A DNA stretch of 64,000 nt. It comes from Antedon mediterranea. Taxonomy: Eukaryota > Echinodermata > Crinoidea > Comatulida > Antedonidae. Location of the stretch: the NCBI RefSeq assembly GCF_964355755.1, contig NC_092677.1, positions 27,870,101 to 27,934,100 on the forward strand. Direction: 5' to 3'. Position 1 is the first letter of the stretch. Each line of letters starts with the position of its first letter. Below the pieces are notes generated by a model. That model searched no databases, was not told where the DNA came from, and worked only from the letters and a program-made list of their open reading frames with translations. The translations under genes and the position numbers were made by a program. Shown piece after piece: positions 11,501 to 23,883 of the stretch.

Positions 11501-13233
11501 GGAATATAATGAAAATAATCTGAAACTTTGTGCAATACAATGAATAATATTCTACTCAAAAACAATCGTCAGTTTATTTTTCAAATGGATTTATCATAAG
11601 TCAAATTTATACCAAATACAAGAGACAGAAATACAAATGGTAAGGAAATAATAAACAGGTATTAACAACTTATATCAGTTGGTTACCAACCCTGAACACA
11701 TGGTGTTTCATACCTACAGACTTGGGGCAAGTCTAACATAGAGACTACCTTTACCTTCACACCAGGGGTTAAACAGTACATAGATAGGTTCTTCTTGTTC
11801 GTATATAAACACCCTCTCGGGAAGTCCTTCTCGTTGTACTCTTGTTTTCATCATCAACTTATACCTCCCAACTAGTGCTTCTACTGGACACCAAATCATC
11901 AAGGTTAAACAGCAATTCTCAATGCTCTTTATTATAGCATTCCAACTGATTTTATTTGATTCTTTTACTATTGGTATTGGAACTAATGTGCCATCACTTA
12001 TTTTATGAACTGTTCCTGTAAATGTAGAAATATTATATTTTATTATAAAGCTCTGTCTACACTATCAAACTAGTTTGAGAAAAAAGTGTGATGTGCCTAA
12101 ATATGACAGTGATATGCCCAAATATGGTTGTGATACAACATCATCATGTCCATATATGGGCACATCACATTTTTTTCACATAAAGTTTGATAGTGTAGAC
12201 AGAGTTTTACAGCATTTAAATGACCACAAAGTTATTTGTTTGAATTTACCAAATTGTTACTAATTTTCAGGCAAATGTACGAGTATGTATGAAAAAGAAG
12301 ATTCTTTGCTGTTAAACTGAGCTAAGAATAAGTAGTAGAGACACAATACCTGTTCTCATTTGTATGTTAATAAAGTCGGTGTTTTCTTGATATGGACGGT
12401 CTAACAGCACACTAATCTGGAAAGCCTGACCACGACGGATGATCAAATCCTTTGTTTGATATTCCTCGGTGCTGTGGAACCCTTTGTTGGTCAGACAATG
12501 GAGCTCAATTGCCTTAACAAACAACTGCCCACCTGAAAATAAAAGTTACAATTTTATAATTAAATAAACATTTTATGGTACATAACATGCAACACAGCGT
12601 AATGTAGTATTTCAGGTTCTACATGAGAAATTCCTAAAAGCCTGTACCTGTGTCTGGGGGCGCTTCCAGCTTCCATGGTTCAAGCTTTCTTGGTGACATC
12701 CTTCCATCGTCGCTATGGAAACGGTTAGCAACAGGCCCATTTATCAGTCCTAAAATATTGAAAACAATCAGAATTTACATGAAATAAGTCTTCAAATTTA
12801 GATTAGAAAGCGAGGGAGGGAGGTTGATTTGTTTGAAGGGAAGTCCATCTTTGGTTATTTTTTATCAAATTTTGATTCAAGATTGCAAATATATTGAAAT
12901 GTAACAATGAAATAAGAAATTACTTCAAATCTGATTTACTTTATAAAGTGGGGTACTGTTATGGAATGGGTGTGTCTCTCTAACTACTGGCTAACAATAA
13001 CACAGGTAGGCCTACTTAGAGATGAGTATACCTGGTGAAGCTTGCTTTTCTGGGCCTGACGATTTGAGAGATGAACGAAGAGAGCCTGTCTTGGGTGTCC
13101 CTGGTGATGGATGCTTCTTCTTTCTTCGACCTCCACTGCGGAAGTTACTCTTTCTAAAGTAGTTTGATCTCCTGAGTGGCGAGTCTTTACTTAAAGCCCC
13201 ATTGCTCTTTTCACTGGATGGCTGGTTACCCAT
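5582..13233 (-). CDS. transglutaminase (protein-glutamine gamma-glutamyltransferase), 15 coding exons
   Basis: Calcium-dependent enzyme that forms glutamyl-lysine isopeptide crosslinks. Exons: 13233-13032, 12749-12648, 12532-12350, 12015-11755, 11006-10888, 10695-10591, 10358-10184, 9932-9791, 9668-9565, 9380-9129, 8046-7838, 7441-7366, 6922-6762, 6375-6239, 5729-5582. All introns are GT-AG, the phases agree, and 2376 nt give 791 aa. Residues 1-100 are a basic, Ser-rich head beginning MGNQPS, a fit to an N-myristoylation signal. The N-terminal beta-sandwich follows (about 100-220, with [10 protein letters not shown] and YVLFNPWCE). The catalytic core has Cys373 in YGQCW, His433 in FHVWNE and Asp456 in DPTPQE, so the triad is complete. 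Two C-terminal beta-barrels run from about 550 to the end. Length and exon order match animal TGM1/annulin-type enzymes. The ATG exon opens 3 bases after an acceptor, so a 5' non-coding exon exists upstream. Orthology to one vertebrate paralogue is not claimed. Confidence 0.95.
5924..6062. mobile_element. MITE family A, copy 1
   Basis: Inside transglutaminase intron 14. It has the family core GTGATGTGCCCAAATATGG, the right end GTTTGATAGTGTAGACAGAG, and a left end truncated to GTTTGACAAAA. Confidence 0.8.
6442..6582. mobile_element. MITE family A, copy 2
   Basis: Inside transglutaminase intron 13. The left end is GTCTGTCTACAC-like (AGTTCTGTCTACAC) and the right end is CTAGTTTGATAGTGTAGACA. 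The internal ACCATATTTGGGCATATCACT motif is repeated. Confidence 0.8.
8283..9104. mobile_element. non-autonomous DNA transposon with CAGGGGCGGAT ends
   Basis: 822 bases bounded by CAGGGGCGGATTTAGAG and its inverted counterpart CTAGATCCGCCCCTG. The flanking ATAAT may be part of a target duplication. It lies in transglutaminase intron 10 and ends 24 bases from the exon 10 splice donor. It holds G and C homopolymers and no transposase. The CAG start suggests a hAT-like element, but the expected 8-bp duplication is not seen. Confidence 0.75.
9421..9523 (-). pseudogene. decayed duplicate of transglutaminase exon 10 and its acceptor region
   Basis: On the minus strand this intron 9 segment aligns with the intron end and first part of exon 10 (9298-9402). 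It shares 'TTTTTAT.AATTGAAAC', then 'TTAAATGCT.TAAA.CAAG', then 'GACACCAATCAG'. About 20 bases spanning the acceptor AG and the first codons are deleted, so this copy cannot be spliced at the same site. The rest of the exon is absent. Confidence 0.8.
12049..12205. mobile_element. MITE family A, copy 3 (near full length)
   Basis: In transglutaminase intron 3. It runs from AGCTCTGTCTACACTATCAA to GATAGTGTAGACAGAG, with both inverted ends intact and the ATGGGCACATCAC core. It is a good reference copy for the family. Confidence 0.85.
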
Positions 13234-13544
13234 GATCTAGAAAAAATACAATATTTGATGATTATGAATATTATCAACCAATCAACTTTATTTCATCCTT
13301 CATGAGGCAATTGAAAAGGGTTACATCAGTGTACCAAATGTTAATAGAACAAATTATGTTATATCATTTATCAAGTTGATTTATACGTCATTTATTATCA
13401 TAAAAAAACTTTTAAAATGTTAAAACTATAATAACAATGATGATAATAAAATACTATAAAAATAACAGCAACTGATGATATAACGAAAAATTATTCATTT
13501 GAATGAGAAATATAAATTTGATGAAAATACTGACAATATTGAAA

Positions 13545-14530
13545 CACATGTTGATGATGATAGTATGAAGTCCCTATCATAAATATATCCCTACACATGT
13601 TGATGATGATAGTATGAAGTCCCTATCATAAATAGATCCCTACATATGTTGATGATGATAGTATGAAGTCCCTATCATAAATAGATCCCTACACATGTTG
13701 ATGATGATAGTATGAAGTCCCTATCATAAATAGATCCCTACATATGTTGATGATGATAGTATGAAGTCCCTATCATAAATATATCCCTACACATGTTGAT
13801 GATAATAGTATGAAGTCCCTATCATAAATAGATCCCTACACATGTTGATGATGATAGTATGAAGTCCCTATCATAAATAGATCCCTACACATGTTGATGA
13901 TGATAGTATGAAGTCCCTATCATAAATAGATCCCTACATATGTTGATGATGATAGTATGAAGTCCCTATCATAAATAGATCCCTACACATGTTGATGATG
14001 ATAGTATGAAGTCCCTATCATAAATAGATCCCTACATATGTTGATGATGATAGTATGAAGTCCCTATCATAAATATATCCCTACACATGTTGATGATGAT
14101 AGTATGAAGTCCCTATCATAAATAGATCCCTACACATGTTGATGATGATAGTATGAAGTCCCTATCATAAATAGATCCCTACACATGTTGATGATGATAG
14201 TATGAAGTCCCTATCATAAATATATCCCTACACATGTTGATGATGATAGTATGAAGTCCCTATCATAAATAGATCCCTACACATGTTGATGATGATAGTA
14301 TGAAGTCCCTATCATAAATAGATCCCTACACATGTTGATAATGATAGTATGAAGTCCCTATCATAAATATATCCCTACACATGTTGATGATGATAGTATG
14401 AAGTCCCTATCATAAATAGATCCCTACACATGTTGATGATGATAGTATGAAGTCCCTATCATAAATATATCCCTACATATGTTGATGATGATAGTATGAA
14501 GTCCCTATCATAAATAGATCCCTACATATG
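13545..14530. repeat. 20-copy 49-bp minisatellite
   Basis: Units run CACATGTTGATGATGATAGT, then ATGAAGTCCCTATCATAAAT, then AGATCCCTA, with a strict 49-base period. Two variable sites recur: CACATG/CATATG and ATAGATCC/ATATATCC. Each unit holds ATGATAG and CTATCAT, which can pair as a hairpin. Units 2-7 and 8-13 carry the same order of these two variants, showing a six-unit block duplication. Confidence 0.95.
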
Positions 14531-15611
14531 TTTATCAAATGTGTACATTAATGCGTAGTTATTTTGCAAATATCCTGATTTCTGATGAACTTTAAAAACA
14601 GATTAGTAAAAGATGGAGATTGAAAAGGATTATTCCTGTGTACATTCACGTCATTAGTGAGACTCTGTATAGCCGTGTGCATAAGGTACTTGATTACACA
14701 AGAAAGACCCGGTTCAATTCACAATAAAATGACTAAAACTAAGCTTTAAGTACCTAGTTGAATGCTAATGCTGAAGTTTTAATACGATTGGCTCCTCTAG
14801 TTTATTTCACTACACTATGTTTAGAACGATACAGGACTCGCTCTCTAGCCAACGTAGAGCCTACAAATACTGGATAGAAAACTAAACAATAAACTATTGT
14901 AAAAGATTCAATGACAATATGACGAACTGAATCTGTATATACATGCACTTATCTACAGTACACAGATGTTTTTGAGTCTCACCATATGGGCTTCAATATA
15001 GCTCAACAGACCTGTTTCTCATAGCATATCACTTATACAATTCTATCACATTACTTTGTATAGCCATAGATATAGTTCACTAAATACAGTAGTATCTGAA
15101 TAGCATACCATTTCAGCCTAAGCAACAATAAAGGCAACCAATGGAAAACCTACCTGTAAAATTACAACCAAGCCAATACTTTGTATTGATAACTAAAGCC
15201 TTACCTATCAAAAAAACATCAAATATTACCTCAACTCAATAGATAGCAAATTCCTGAACGAAGAACAATACAACACACACGGCCCACTTCATCTATAGAA
15301 TTCAAATGAAAACAGCAATCAAATGTATATGTTGAATCTTTATCTATAACAACACATAAAGATTGTAATCTATTATTATACAGTCAAAACCAATATAGGT
15401 GAACAAAACCACTGAATTCTGTTCGACATTTAATGGACTTTGTTCCGCTTTTGAGGAAGTGTTTACTTTGTATTTACTGTATATAACAGTAGGTTCCTAT
15501 TGAAAACATTGAATACAGACAGAGGATGTTTATAATGTCTATAATCAGACATTAAAGTAAATATGATAGTAACTTGATATGAGCTATATGTGATGGTTAT
15601 CAGTGGGTAAA

Positions 15612-15845
15612 TAAGAAAAATGCTTGGGGAAGAGAGAGGGAGAAACGAGAGATGGAGAGGGGAAACGGGGATAGAGAGGAGAGGAGTAAGGAGAGAGAGG
15701 GAGAAAGTTGGATAGAGAAGGGAAACAGGGATAGAGTGGGGGAAAATGTAGATAGAGGAAACAGGGAGTGGTAAAAGAAAAATGGGGATGAAATGAGAAA
15801 ATTGGGGAGTACAAAGAAACAATGTAAAATGAAGGGGAAGAAATA
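15612..15845. repeat. purine-rich (GGGAGAGA) low-complexity tract
   Basis: Over 200 bases of almost uninterrupted A/G on the plus strand (GAGAGGGAGAAA-type). The overlapping Ser/Pro/Leu-rich minus-strand ORFs are artefacts of composition. Confidence 0.85.
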
Positions 15846-15900
15846 ATACCATGTTACCAAGTTAATTACACGCATTAAAACTAATTATTGTGATACTTAC

Positions 15901-16010
15901 CATCATAAAAACTGAAAAGAATTAAAACAGGTAGTCTTTCTGCTGCAGTACGTACACACTCTCTAGGTTTGTACTTAAGTATGGACCTGTTATTCTCAAG
16001 CACTTGCACT
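15901..16010 (-). other. possible 5' non-coding exon of the transglutaminase gene
   Basis: On the minus strand, TTTTTATGATG|GTAAGTATC is a consensus donor about 2.7 kb upstream of the coding acceptor. The 5' end of the exon cannot be placed. Confidence 0.3.
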
Positions 16011-18542
16011 TTAAAATGTGCACCAACAGTATTTATAGACAATAAGAACTTTAAACCCAAGGATTAATTCATCAATGATATTACTCAATTATTCATTTGT
16101 TATGAGTTTGACTATTGTACTGTAAACAATAGAAAATATGGCAAAAATAACGTATGTGTTCATATGTGTTTGTTGTGAACTTTGAAATATTCAAAACAGG
16201 ATGTAAAGCTAGCAAAAGCTGAACTACAAATACATTGTTTAAATCCATAGCTGCCTTTTTGGTACTGTATCTATAATTTATATCCTACAGTAGGCAAGTT
16301 ATATGATACAGTGACACATGTGATGCCTGTAATAGGCCACAAGCAACAGGTGCATCCCACACACATATGTGACACAATATTATAGAACTTGCCTATCATA
16401 CTGCCATATGTGGACACATAATATAGATAATTTTGTGCAAGTGCAACATTGTAATTTTTTTACATTGAGAATTTGCTTTGCCGTGAACAAGGTTTTGAGT
16501 TTGGGTAAACACTTTGTACACACAAAGTAATGAAACACCTGCATACTGTGTAAGTAGCAAGCTTTATTTGCATAATATCCACCTGTACATAACAAATGTA
16601 TACAACTTTGTAAAATATTTTACACATTATGGTAAACCCCAAAACATTCTGTAAAACCCTTTTCATAAAAATAATTATATTCTTTTCTTACAATTCTTTG
16701 GGTTAAAATATGTATTCTTTTATAATTTGAATTCATTTTTTAAATTACAATTAACATATTATATTAAAATTGGGTATAGGTGACTGTACTCAATACTAAA
16801 TATTTTTTACACCAATTTAAGACCCAAAATGTTTTAGTGACACAAAACGTTTCACTTATAAATATTTTGAAATATCTGATGATTATACACAACTAATCAA
16901 ATGCACTGTGTTAAAAAAAATAATGGTACATTTAACAAATTTATTTATTGTCAGCTCCTGTTTTGACGGACTTCTTTGAGAGTTTTTTCTAACTTTCAAG
17001 ATTTATACCGAAATTTTAAAGGGGCGATGTCGCAAATAATGTTTTCGAACCTTCTGACAGCATAGCAGAATTAGAACGAACTTGAGCTTTATGATAAACT
17101 ATAATTATCTATGACATCACCTTAAACACTTCTGTGTCAATTAAGGATTTTGCTAAAGTTGGAAAAACTTTAAAATAAATCTGTAAAGTAGCAGCTGACA
17201 AATTACTTTAAAATTTGTAAACGCTTTCCAAAATGTATTAATGATAAATTTGTAGACTTATTCTTGACATTCAAGTGTGACATTAAAATACATAAAGAAC
17301 CCCATACTCTTGTTTATATGGAATGTTTACCATTTGCTGTTTGTGGCTCAGTGGCCACTTAACCTCCGCTATAACTTTTCAAGGAAGCCATCTTCACAGA
17401 ATATTACATTCCTACAAAATATCCAAACATACAGTAAGTTCATTCTAAATCACCGTAAACTGGTCCAATTTCACTTTTACCTAACCCATGTTGGATCAAG
17501 TATTGAGGTACAAACTAATTATTTGATACTTCCATGTATCAACTGAGTTTTTTATATCTAGATATAGAATTCTGTAACATCTGACATACAACCCTATGAC
17601 AATTCTATAGCCTTTTCTTGGTCAATATACTGTAGCTGGTGACTCAGTTAATTTTAAGAACAAATAATTAATTCATCATCTTCTTCATTTTGATCCTGTA
17701 TTAATATCCTGTACCCATCAACCCACAAATCAGCTGATATTTACAAATTACACAAATTAATCTAAAATATTACACTTGAAATACAGCGACAATTAAAACA
17801 AATATTCCGCAACTTTACGCTGGTTTTTTAATACCTAGCTTAGTTTCTACAGACACTTGCCCCCTCCTGCCACACAATACCAGGATCTCTCTTTACCTCA
17901 CGGCCTAAGCCTTGTGTACGTCCTCGGCACAGAAGACATCAGTCTGTTTCTTGGATTTTATAATCACTTGTTAAAATAATTCTCTGCCACAATATACCAG
18001 GATTTCGCTCAACCTCATGACCTAAGTCTCGTTCAAAAATCAGTAAGGCATCAGTCTGTTTTCCAAATAGTATATCGAGAGTTACAATATAATATTTGTT
18101 TTTAGTTGTTGAAAAAGCAGGTTTCACGTCACCATTATATAAACACATATTTCAATCTTTTGAGTCTAAATTAATAAATTAATTTCCTTCAATACACAAA
18201 TATTTCAGTAAACTTTTAAAATAAATTAATTCTGGTAACAATCAAATTCATGGCATACTGTACATACATCAGAATATCAAGTTAAATTAGCATCTACAGT
18301 AGGCCAGGTGTTTACAAAGATTTACATCATGACATTTTTAATTAATACAGGTGTAGGACAATGGAAGAAATTACAAATCTATTTCAGACTGGAATATGAG
18401 GAACAGATTAAAGTATAATTTACATATTATTTTGTACAAATATGTAGACACAGTGTAATACTTTAGTATATAAAGAGACCGGGCCCTCCTGTACAAGAAT
18501 ATCAAGACAAAATATAAGTACCTCAATGACAGATTAGCAACA
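16011..18542. other. gene-free stretch between transglutaminase and zinc-finger genes
   Basis: AT-rich, with only short chance ORFs. A diverged tandem duplication lies at 17869-18060. Confidence 0.55.
17869..18060. repeat. diverged two-copy duplication, about 110-bp spacing
   Basis: CTGCCACACAATACCAGGAT with TCACGGCCTAAG (from about 17870) recurs as CTGCCACAATATACCAGGAT with TCATGACCTAAG (from about 17983). Both copies end in a CATCAGTCTGTTT motif. Confidence 0.75.
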
Positions 18543-18546
18543 TTAA

Positions 18547-19170
18547 AGACACCTTCCCTACAATTTGTGACGTTTTGTAAAAATAATACATATATATTAC
18601 TTTAAAAACATTAAACCAGGTCATTCCTTGTCTTAAATGTACGTTTTATGGTAAATTATGATAAAAAGTGAGAAACAATGCACTACCTAAGTAGCTCACG
18701 GCGACTGACCTCCCGTGGACGGTCTTTAGGCAGCCTAGCTAGGCTTAGTTTTGTAGGCCTAGCTGGTAAACATCGGTAACGTACGAACATCGTACGCTAG
18801 CTATATACCTAGCCTGACGTTGTATAGTTGCTGCATTAATTGTCTTTCTATTTTCGCCAGACTCCGTTAATACAAATTGGGGGAAACCCGGTTTTTTCGC
18901 TGAAAAGCTAGGAGTCTTCCATTTGTTTTGGCCTCACGATCGATCGAAAAGTGGGTGAATTACAGAAGAAAAACAAAAATATCAATCCGCGCGCAATGCA
19001 TTTTGGGATTTATAGCGGGCCGCTATAATTATTAGAATTGACTTATTTTTCACATTTTTAACCGTTTAAAGACGAAAAAAGTTATCGCAATAGGACCATA
19101 TAGTATATTTTTACATTAAATATAGTTTATGATCTTAAATTAGATCTAAAAAAACGTAGGGAAGGTGTCT
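18547..19170. mobile_element. TTAA-flanked DNA transposon with AGACACCTTCCCTAC ends
   Basis: Ends AGACACCTTCCCTAC and GTAGGGAAGGTGTCT are perfect inverted repeats, each flanked outside by TTAA (18543-18546 and 19171-19174). TTAA duplication is typical of piggyBac-type insertion. There is no transposase ORF, so it is non-autonomous. It lies 3' of the zinc-finger gene. A deleted copy is at 26981-27142. Confidence 0.75.
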
Positions 19171-19366
19171 TTAACAATATCTTCATTTTGAAAAAGAATC
19201 GTCTAAACACACATTTGGACTTTTGTGAATCTTTAAACACAGCCTCTTATTATTTTATAGTATAATAGTTAACTATCATATCAAATTAGGATCGCTATTA
19301 AATGATATCATTAAATCAGTTTTAAAAATGATTTAAAATCAATATTGGATTCACTTGTGAATTGCA

Positions 19367-19372
19367 TTTATT
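19367..19372 (-). promoter_or_regulatory. candidate polyadenylation signal of the zinc-finger gene
   Basis: AATAAA on the minus strand, about 570 bases after the stop at 19941. Other sites are possible. Confidence 0.35.
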
Positions 19373-19940
19373 TAAAAAGGTATTTAAGACCTAATACAAA
19401 AAGTACTTGTGCTATATTTGTTTGCAGTAAACAACTTTATATTTGTACGCAACAACGTACTACAAAACAGAAGCCAAACTTCTACTATCTGTTCACTCTC
19501 GCTCGTCACATAAAAAAAAAACATTTGCTCAAACCAAATGTTTGAACATTAAAGCATAGCATCTTATTTTACATTACATTCAGTTCAAAATATTTTTACA
19601 AACTTTTTGGATTAAAAAAATCCACATATTTGGTATGGCAGACATTGGCAAACAGCTGCATTGAAAAAAGAAAACTGCTCTCAAAACATACTACACAAAT
19701 TATCATCTACATTTTACATAATTTACATGTAATCTTTTATACATAAAATCATCTCAAATTTCGTTACGTTTCTACAAAAAATACTTTTCTTCTTTTCGAC
19801 ATATTTCCTCTAAAGGTTTCGCCAATTCTAAACAATTTTGACTGTACTCTTCATCTACTGTCTTCTGCTGCCACTTAGTTCCTTCACATTCTCTTCACAG
19901 AAAATTCTTCAAGAACAAAGCTAGACTCTTTAATGTTTTA

Positions 19941-22900
19941 TCAGGTTGATTCATCAAATTCATTTTCATCAACGTGAACAGCATGAAAGACTAGTTTACG
20001 TGATTTTTGGTTCAAGTCCCCTGAATGTTTTAATCGTTTGTGATCTTCTAACTCGGACGCTGTTTTAAATCGCCGTTTCTTGCACAGTTCACATTTATAT
20101 GCTTTCCACCCTGTCAGTGTAAAGTAATCAAAGCTTCCATCAGCGTTATAACTCTTTTTTATCTTCTCCTCCTCAACTCTATCAAGCTTACGTTTCCTCT
20201 CCGGAATTTCCCGATAAATATTGAACGTGCTTTTCCTACTGCGTTTCCGACCGTCGTCAGATCTGCTTTCTTCGTCGTCAACATCGTAGTCGTTGCCGCC
20301 ATCATCTACATTTTGTTCAGTATAAAATCCTCCGGTGCTACGAATGGCACTGTTCACTTGTCTAGTGATGTCATCAACCTGAGCTAAATCTTGAGTTCCT
20401 TCGCTGCTCGTCTGGTCTGAATTGTTTGATTGGTTACCTTCTTTCCGCTCTATATCTGCTAAATATTCCCCAAATCTGTTTGGTGAAACTTGACTACCGT
20501 GTTTTGCGATTGAATTAGGTGAATGCACCTTATCCCCAAGTCCATACCCATGCATAAACCCTGGTATTGTACCCCATGGCATGTGAGTTTGTGCTACAGG
20601 TCCAAATCTTGCGACCATCTCATTCGAAGGTATCTGAGTTGGCCACGGCAGGCTCATTCTGTTTGCTTCTACTGGATTCATGACTCCGATAGAATTCCTT
20701 CGGCGTTTCATGTGAGGATTATTACGCAGGTAGCGGTATAAAACAGACTCTTCCGGTGCCTTTGGTGTGGAAACATTAGCAGAGGTCAGAGATGGATTAA
20801 CGTTGGGAAAGTGCCCCGGAAAAGGCCAAGGCACCATTCTTGGTATCTTCTCTTGGTCTCGCTCTGGTGGTTGTTGATGGTAGGGATACCAGAGTGGCAT
20901 TGCACCGGTCGGAGGACGTCCAGTTTGACCATACTGTTTTAAATCGGTTGAATGTCCATGAAATTCATCCCTTAATCCTACTTTAGAATTATCTAAGGTA
21001 TCAATCTGTTGGTTATGGAAGCTGGGTATTTCTCCTTCTGTGATGCTGTAACTTCTAGGCCTAGTCTTTATAGGCCCATGGTAATCTACTCCAGGTAACT
21101 GTCCTGAGAAATCAACCGATCGTGGAGATGGAATTGGGGCTGGTCGCCGTGCAGTTTCATTATTATGCCGATGTTTTTCCATAACATGACTAACTATATC
21201 TCGTAATGATGATGGTGGTTTATCTCTTTGGTACAATTTTGAGTCGTTTCTTGTATCAAGCTTTGTATTTGTTACCAGGTCTGCCCTTGTTCCGAGTTCA
21301 AGAGCCGAAACAGCCTTAGGCAGTGTTTGCAACTTTGAAACTGTATCATTAAATGTAAAATCATTTCTTGGTTGCTGCTGCTGCTCCTCACAAGGTGATG
21401 CGGCACCTCTTCTCTCCCGTGTTTCAACTTCCATACCGTCTTGGAATTTATCATTTTTAACATTTTCTGTTGGTTCTGGTCGGAATGGGATTCCTCTAAC
21501 AACAGCGACATCCCGTTGAACAGGTAGCGCTATGTGAATTTCGCTTTCATTTGTTTTTAAATCATCAGGACAAGATACCATACTGCTTCTAGACGTTGAC
21601 TCCCTCTCATTGGAATCTGTTAAACTATCTGCTGATGCAATGTCCTTATTTCCAGGTCTGACTTCCTCCCGAGTAGGAATAGTTGACGATTCTTTTGGGC
21701 TGACTGGTTCTGTTTTAACAGCTTTGCCAAAGAAGCCCATTCGCAGCTCCGAAGCAGGATGACTACCACCAAGACTGTGTCGTCGCTGTAACATCTTGCG
21801 TACACCCAAGCCCATAAGTTGTCCAGAGTTAGATTTATCAGTGTTCCTACCTTTAGTTTCTTGACTGCTACTGGTACAGTAGTTTGGTGGAGAGTTTTGT
21901 GATACGGGTTGCGGCGACGGTGGTCTTCGCAGAACTATCTCATTTTCACCTGGACTTGAAAGTGGACCATCCTAAAAATAAACATGTGAACAAGTTTTAA
22001 AAGAGACAGTAATTCATTTTTTTTTTAAATATTTTGTTATTCGTAGATAAATTAGATTATACTATTTTTTTTTCAGCAAAAGCTCCTTGTTGTTCACAGA
22101 GCAATTGCCTATTCTTGTAGAATTTGGACAATGAAAGTGAAAATAATATTTTATATTATTTCCATTACTACCATTTGAAGATCATGATACACTGTAGGTA
22201 TAAACATTATTCTGTTTTAATCAGGAAACATTGACATTTGTATGTATATTTTATAATGCAAATAACAAGAAATGGAAGTAATTTTCCACTGATGAATGAA
22301 TGCAATTACAATACTTAGGAAATATTTATTTCTTATTCAAAGTTTTTCAATTTGCTTTTCAATAAGATTAAATTTAACCCCAAAATAGTGAACCCCACCT
22401 CTGGATAACCTCAAAATGTGGTATTATAAATATTACCTCGCCCACTCTTTTTCACAAATCATTATTATGATTTAGAAGCTAGTGTCCAATGTCTTTATAA
22501 CGAGAAGGGTTTGTCATGATTTTTTCACACAATACAAATCAGAAAATGATGTCATGCTTGTATGGGGATAAATGGGGAATCCCCTTTTAAGGACACAACC
22601 TTTGAATGAAAGTAGTAGGTGTACTTTAATTGAAATTAAAGCAATTTGATTTGTTCAGAAAGATATTATAGTGTAGCTATAGTTCAGGTGTATTAACCAT
22701 ACCAAGGAAAATTAACAAAAGAGATGAATTGCATCATGCTATCTGGATTATAACAAACAAATTTGGAAAAATACAATTTGTGATACAGTAGTAAATAAAA
22801 ACTGAAACCTCTGGTTTAAACAAAATTAATTTAGAATGTTTTGTGAATAATTTCTCTATAGGTAGAGTGTATGTTCTGGTTTTTCTAAAGCTACAGTAGT

Positions 22901-23846
22901 TAGGATGATACTATTTGTTGAGATTTTAAGTGTATGTTTTATTTTAAAAAAAAAAACATCTTTTTAAAAATCTAAATCTATTTTTTATTAAATGAATTTA
23001 CAATTAAATTTAAACAAAATGTCAGATCTGAAGGACAACATAACATGAGCATTAGGAATGTTGTATGTAAAGCCTTTTACAGTAAGTCAAACGCTAGACC
23101 GCTAATAGCTAGTAAAACTGTTACTATAATGGTCCTGCATTGAATTTACTACTATAGTAACGGTATGCTTAGCCGCTCTCTCGTGGGATCTAAAGGATTT
23201 TACAGTTTGGATGCAAAAAAAAGCATGAAATCACGCTTCACATAAACAGCTACTTAGTTTGCCTCTAAATACTGTCACACTGCTTCTTCTCTGGGAGACC
23301 AGTCTTTGACTGAAGAGGTTACACAGTATTTAATAAATAATTAATTCAAATTCATCTTAAACTCACATTTTGATTTGGTTGATTAGATGTTGCTGCAGAC
23401 TCATCAGGAATGTTCGCAAGATTGCTTGTACTAGAGGTAACTGATTGTCCGTTAACACCGCCATCATCCAACGATCTCTTTCCCGTTCTCTCATCACCTT
23501 GATATACACCACTAAGACGCAACGTTTGAGTCGGGCTACCGAGAGGAGTCTGTTCACCAAAACTACAATTCAATGTCTGTGTACCGTGCCCGGCTTCAAT
23601 ATGTTCTATCAACTGCTCACGACTCTCGAAAACAAACAAACACTGCTTGCACAGAAAGCATCTTCGAGGGAAGTGCTCCTTGGACATGTGACTGGTGATG
23701 ACATGTTCCAGAGGGCTGCAGAACGGACACAGCTTGCATTTGTAAACCCGTATGATGTCAACATAGTCACGGAAATGGTTGTATTGGGAGTCGATAACAG
23801 TCACCTCCGCAAATGAAGCAGTGTCTTTTTTAGGTGAAGAGGTCAT
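19941..23846 (-). CDS. C2H2 zinc-finger protein, two coding exons
   Basis: Exons 23846-23367 (160 codons) and 21971-19941 join in phase 0 (AAAAT|GTGAGT and TTTTAG|GAT) to give 836 aa. The first exon has two C2H2 fingers: CKLC-x12-H-x4-H (about residues 36-56) and CKQC-x12-H-x4-H. A long Ser/Pro/Gln-rich, probably disordered middle follows, with a basic stretch RKRSRKSTF...ERKRKLDR likely to act as a nuclear signal. One more finger, CELC-x13-H-x4-H, lies near residues 787-809. A nuclear DNA- or chromatin-binding role is likely from the domains. I do not recognise the orthology group. The ATG exon starts at acceptor 23883 and carries an ATG-TAG minimal upstream ORF before the chosen ATG. The 5' non-coding exon or exons lie further right. 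Confidence 0.85.
21972..23366 (-). other. intron of the zinc-finger gene
   Basis: 1.4 kb intron with canonical GT-AG ends. It holds no clear element. A weak inverted repeat (ACTGTTACTATA with CTATAGTAACGGT) lies at about 23118-23163. Confidence 0.7.
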
Positions 23847-23883
23847 TGTCTTGCGAGGAGGCAGATCATTTTATGCTACATTT

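Larger units (their letters stand above)
13237..15900 (-). other. 5' intron of the transglutaminase gene
   Basis: An acceptor (TTTTTTCTAG) lies 3 bases before the ATG, so an intron precedes the coding region. A good donor on the minus strand at 15900 (ATGATG|GTAAGTATC) may close it. The stretch holds the 49-bp minisatellite and a purine-rich tract (15612-15845); nothing else coding was seen. Confidence 0.5.

Noticed and set aside
13545-14530. Possible CRISPR-like array
   Set aside because: There are no spacers; the 49-bp units are directly contiguous and the organism is an animal.
15463-15875. Three overlapping minus-strand ORFs rich in Ser, Pro, Leu and Phe
   Set aside because: All three come from one purine/pyrimidine-biased tract; the lack of stops is due to composition.
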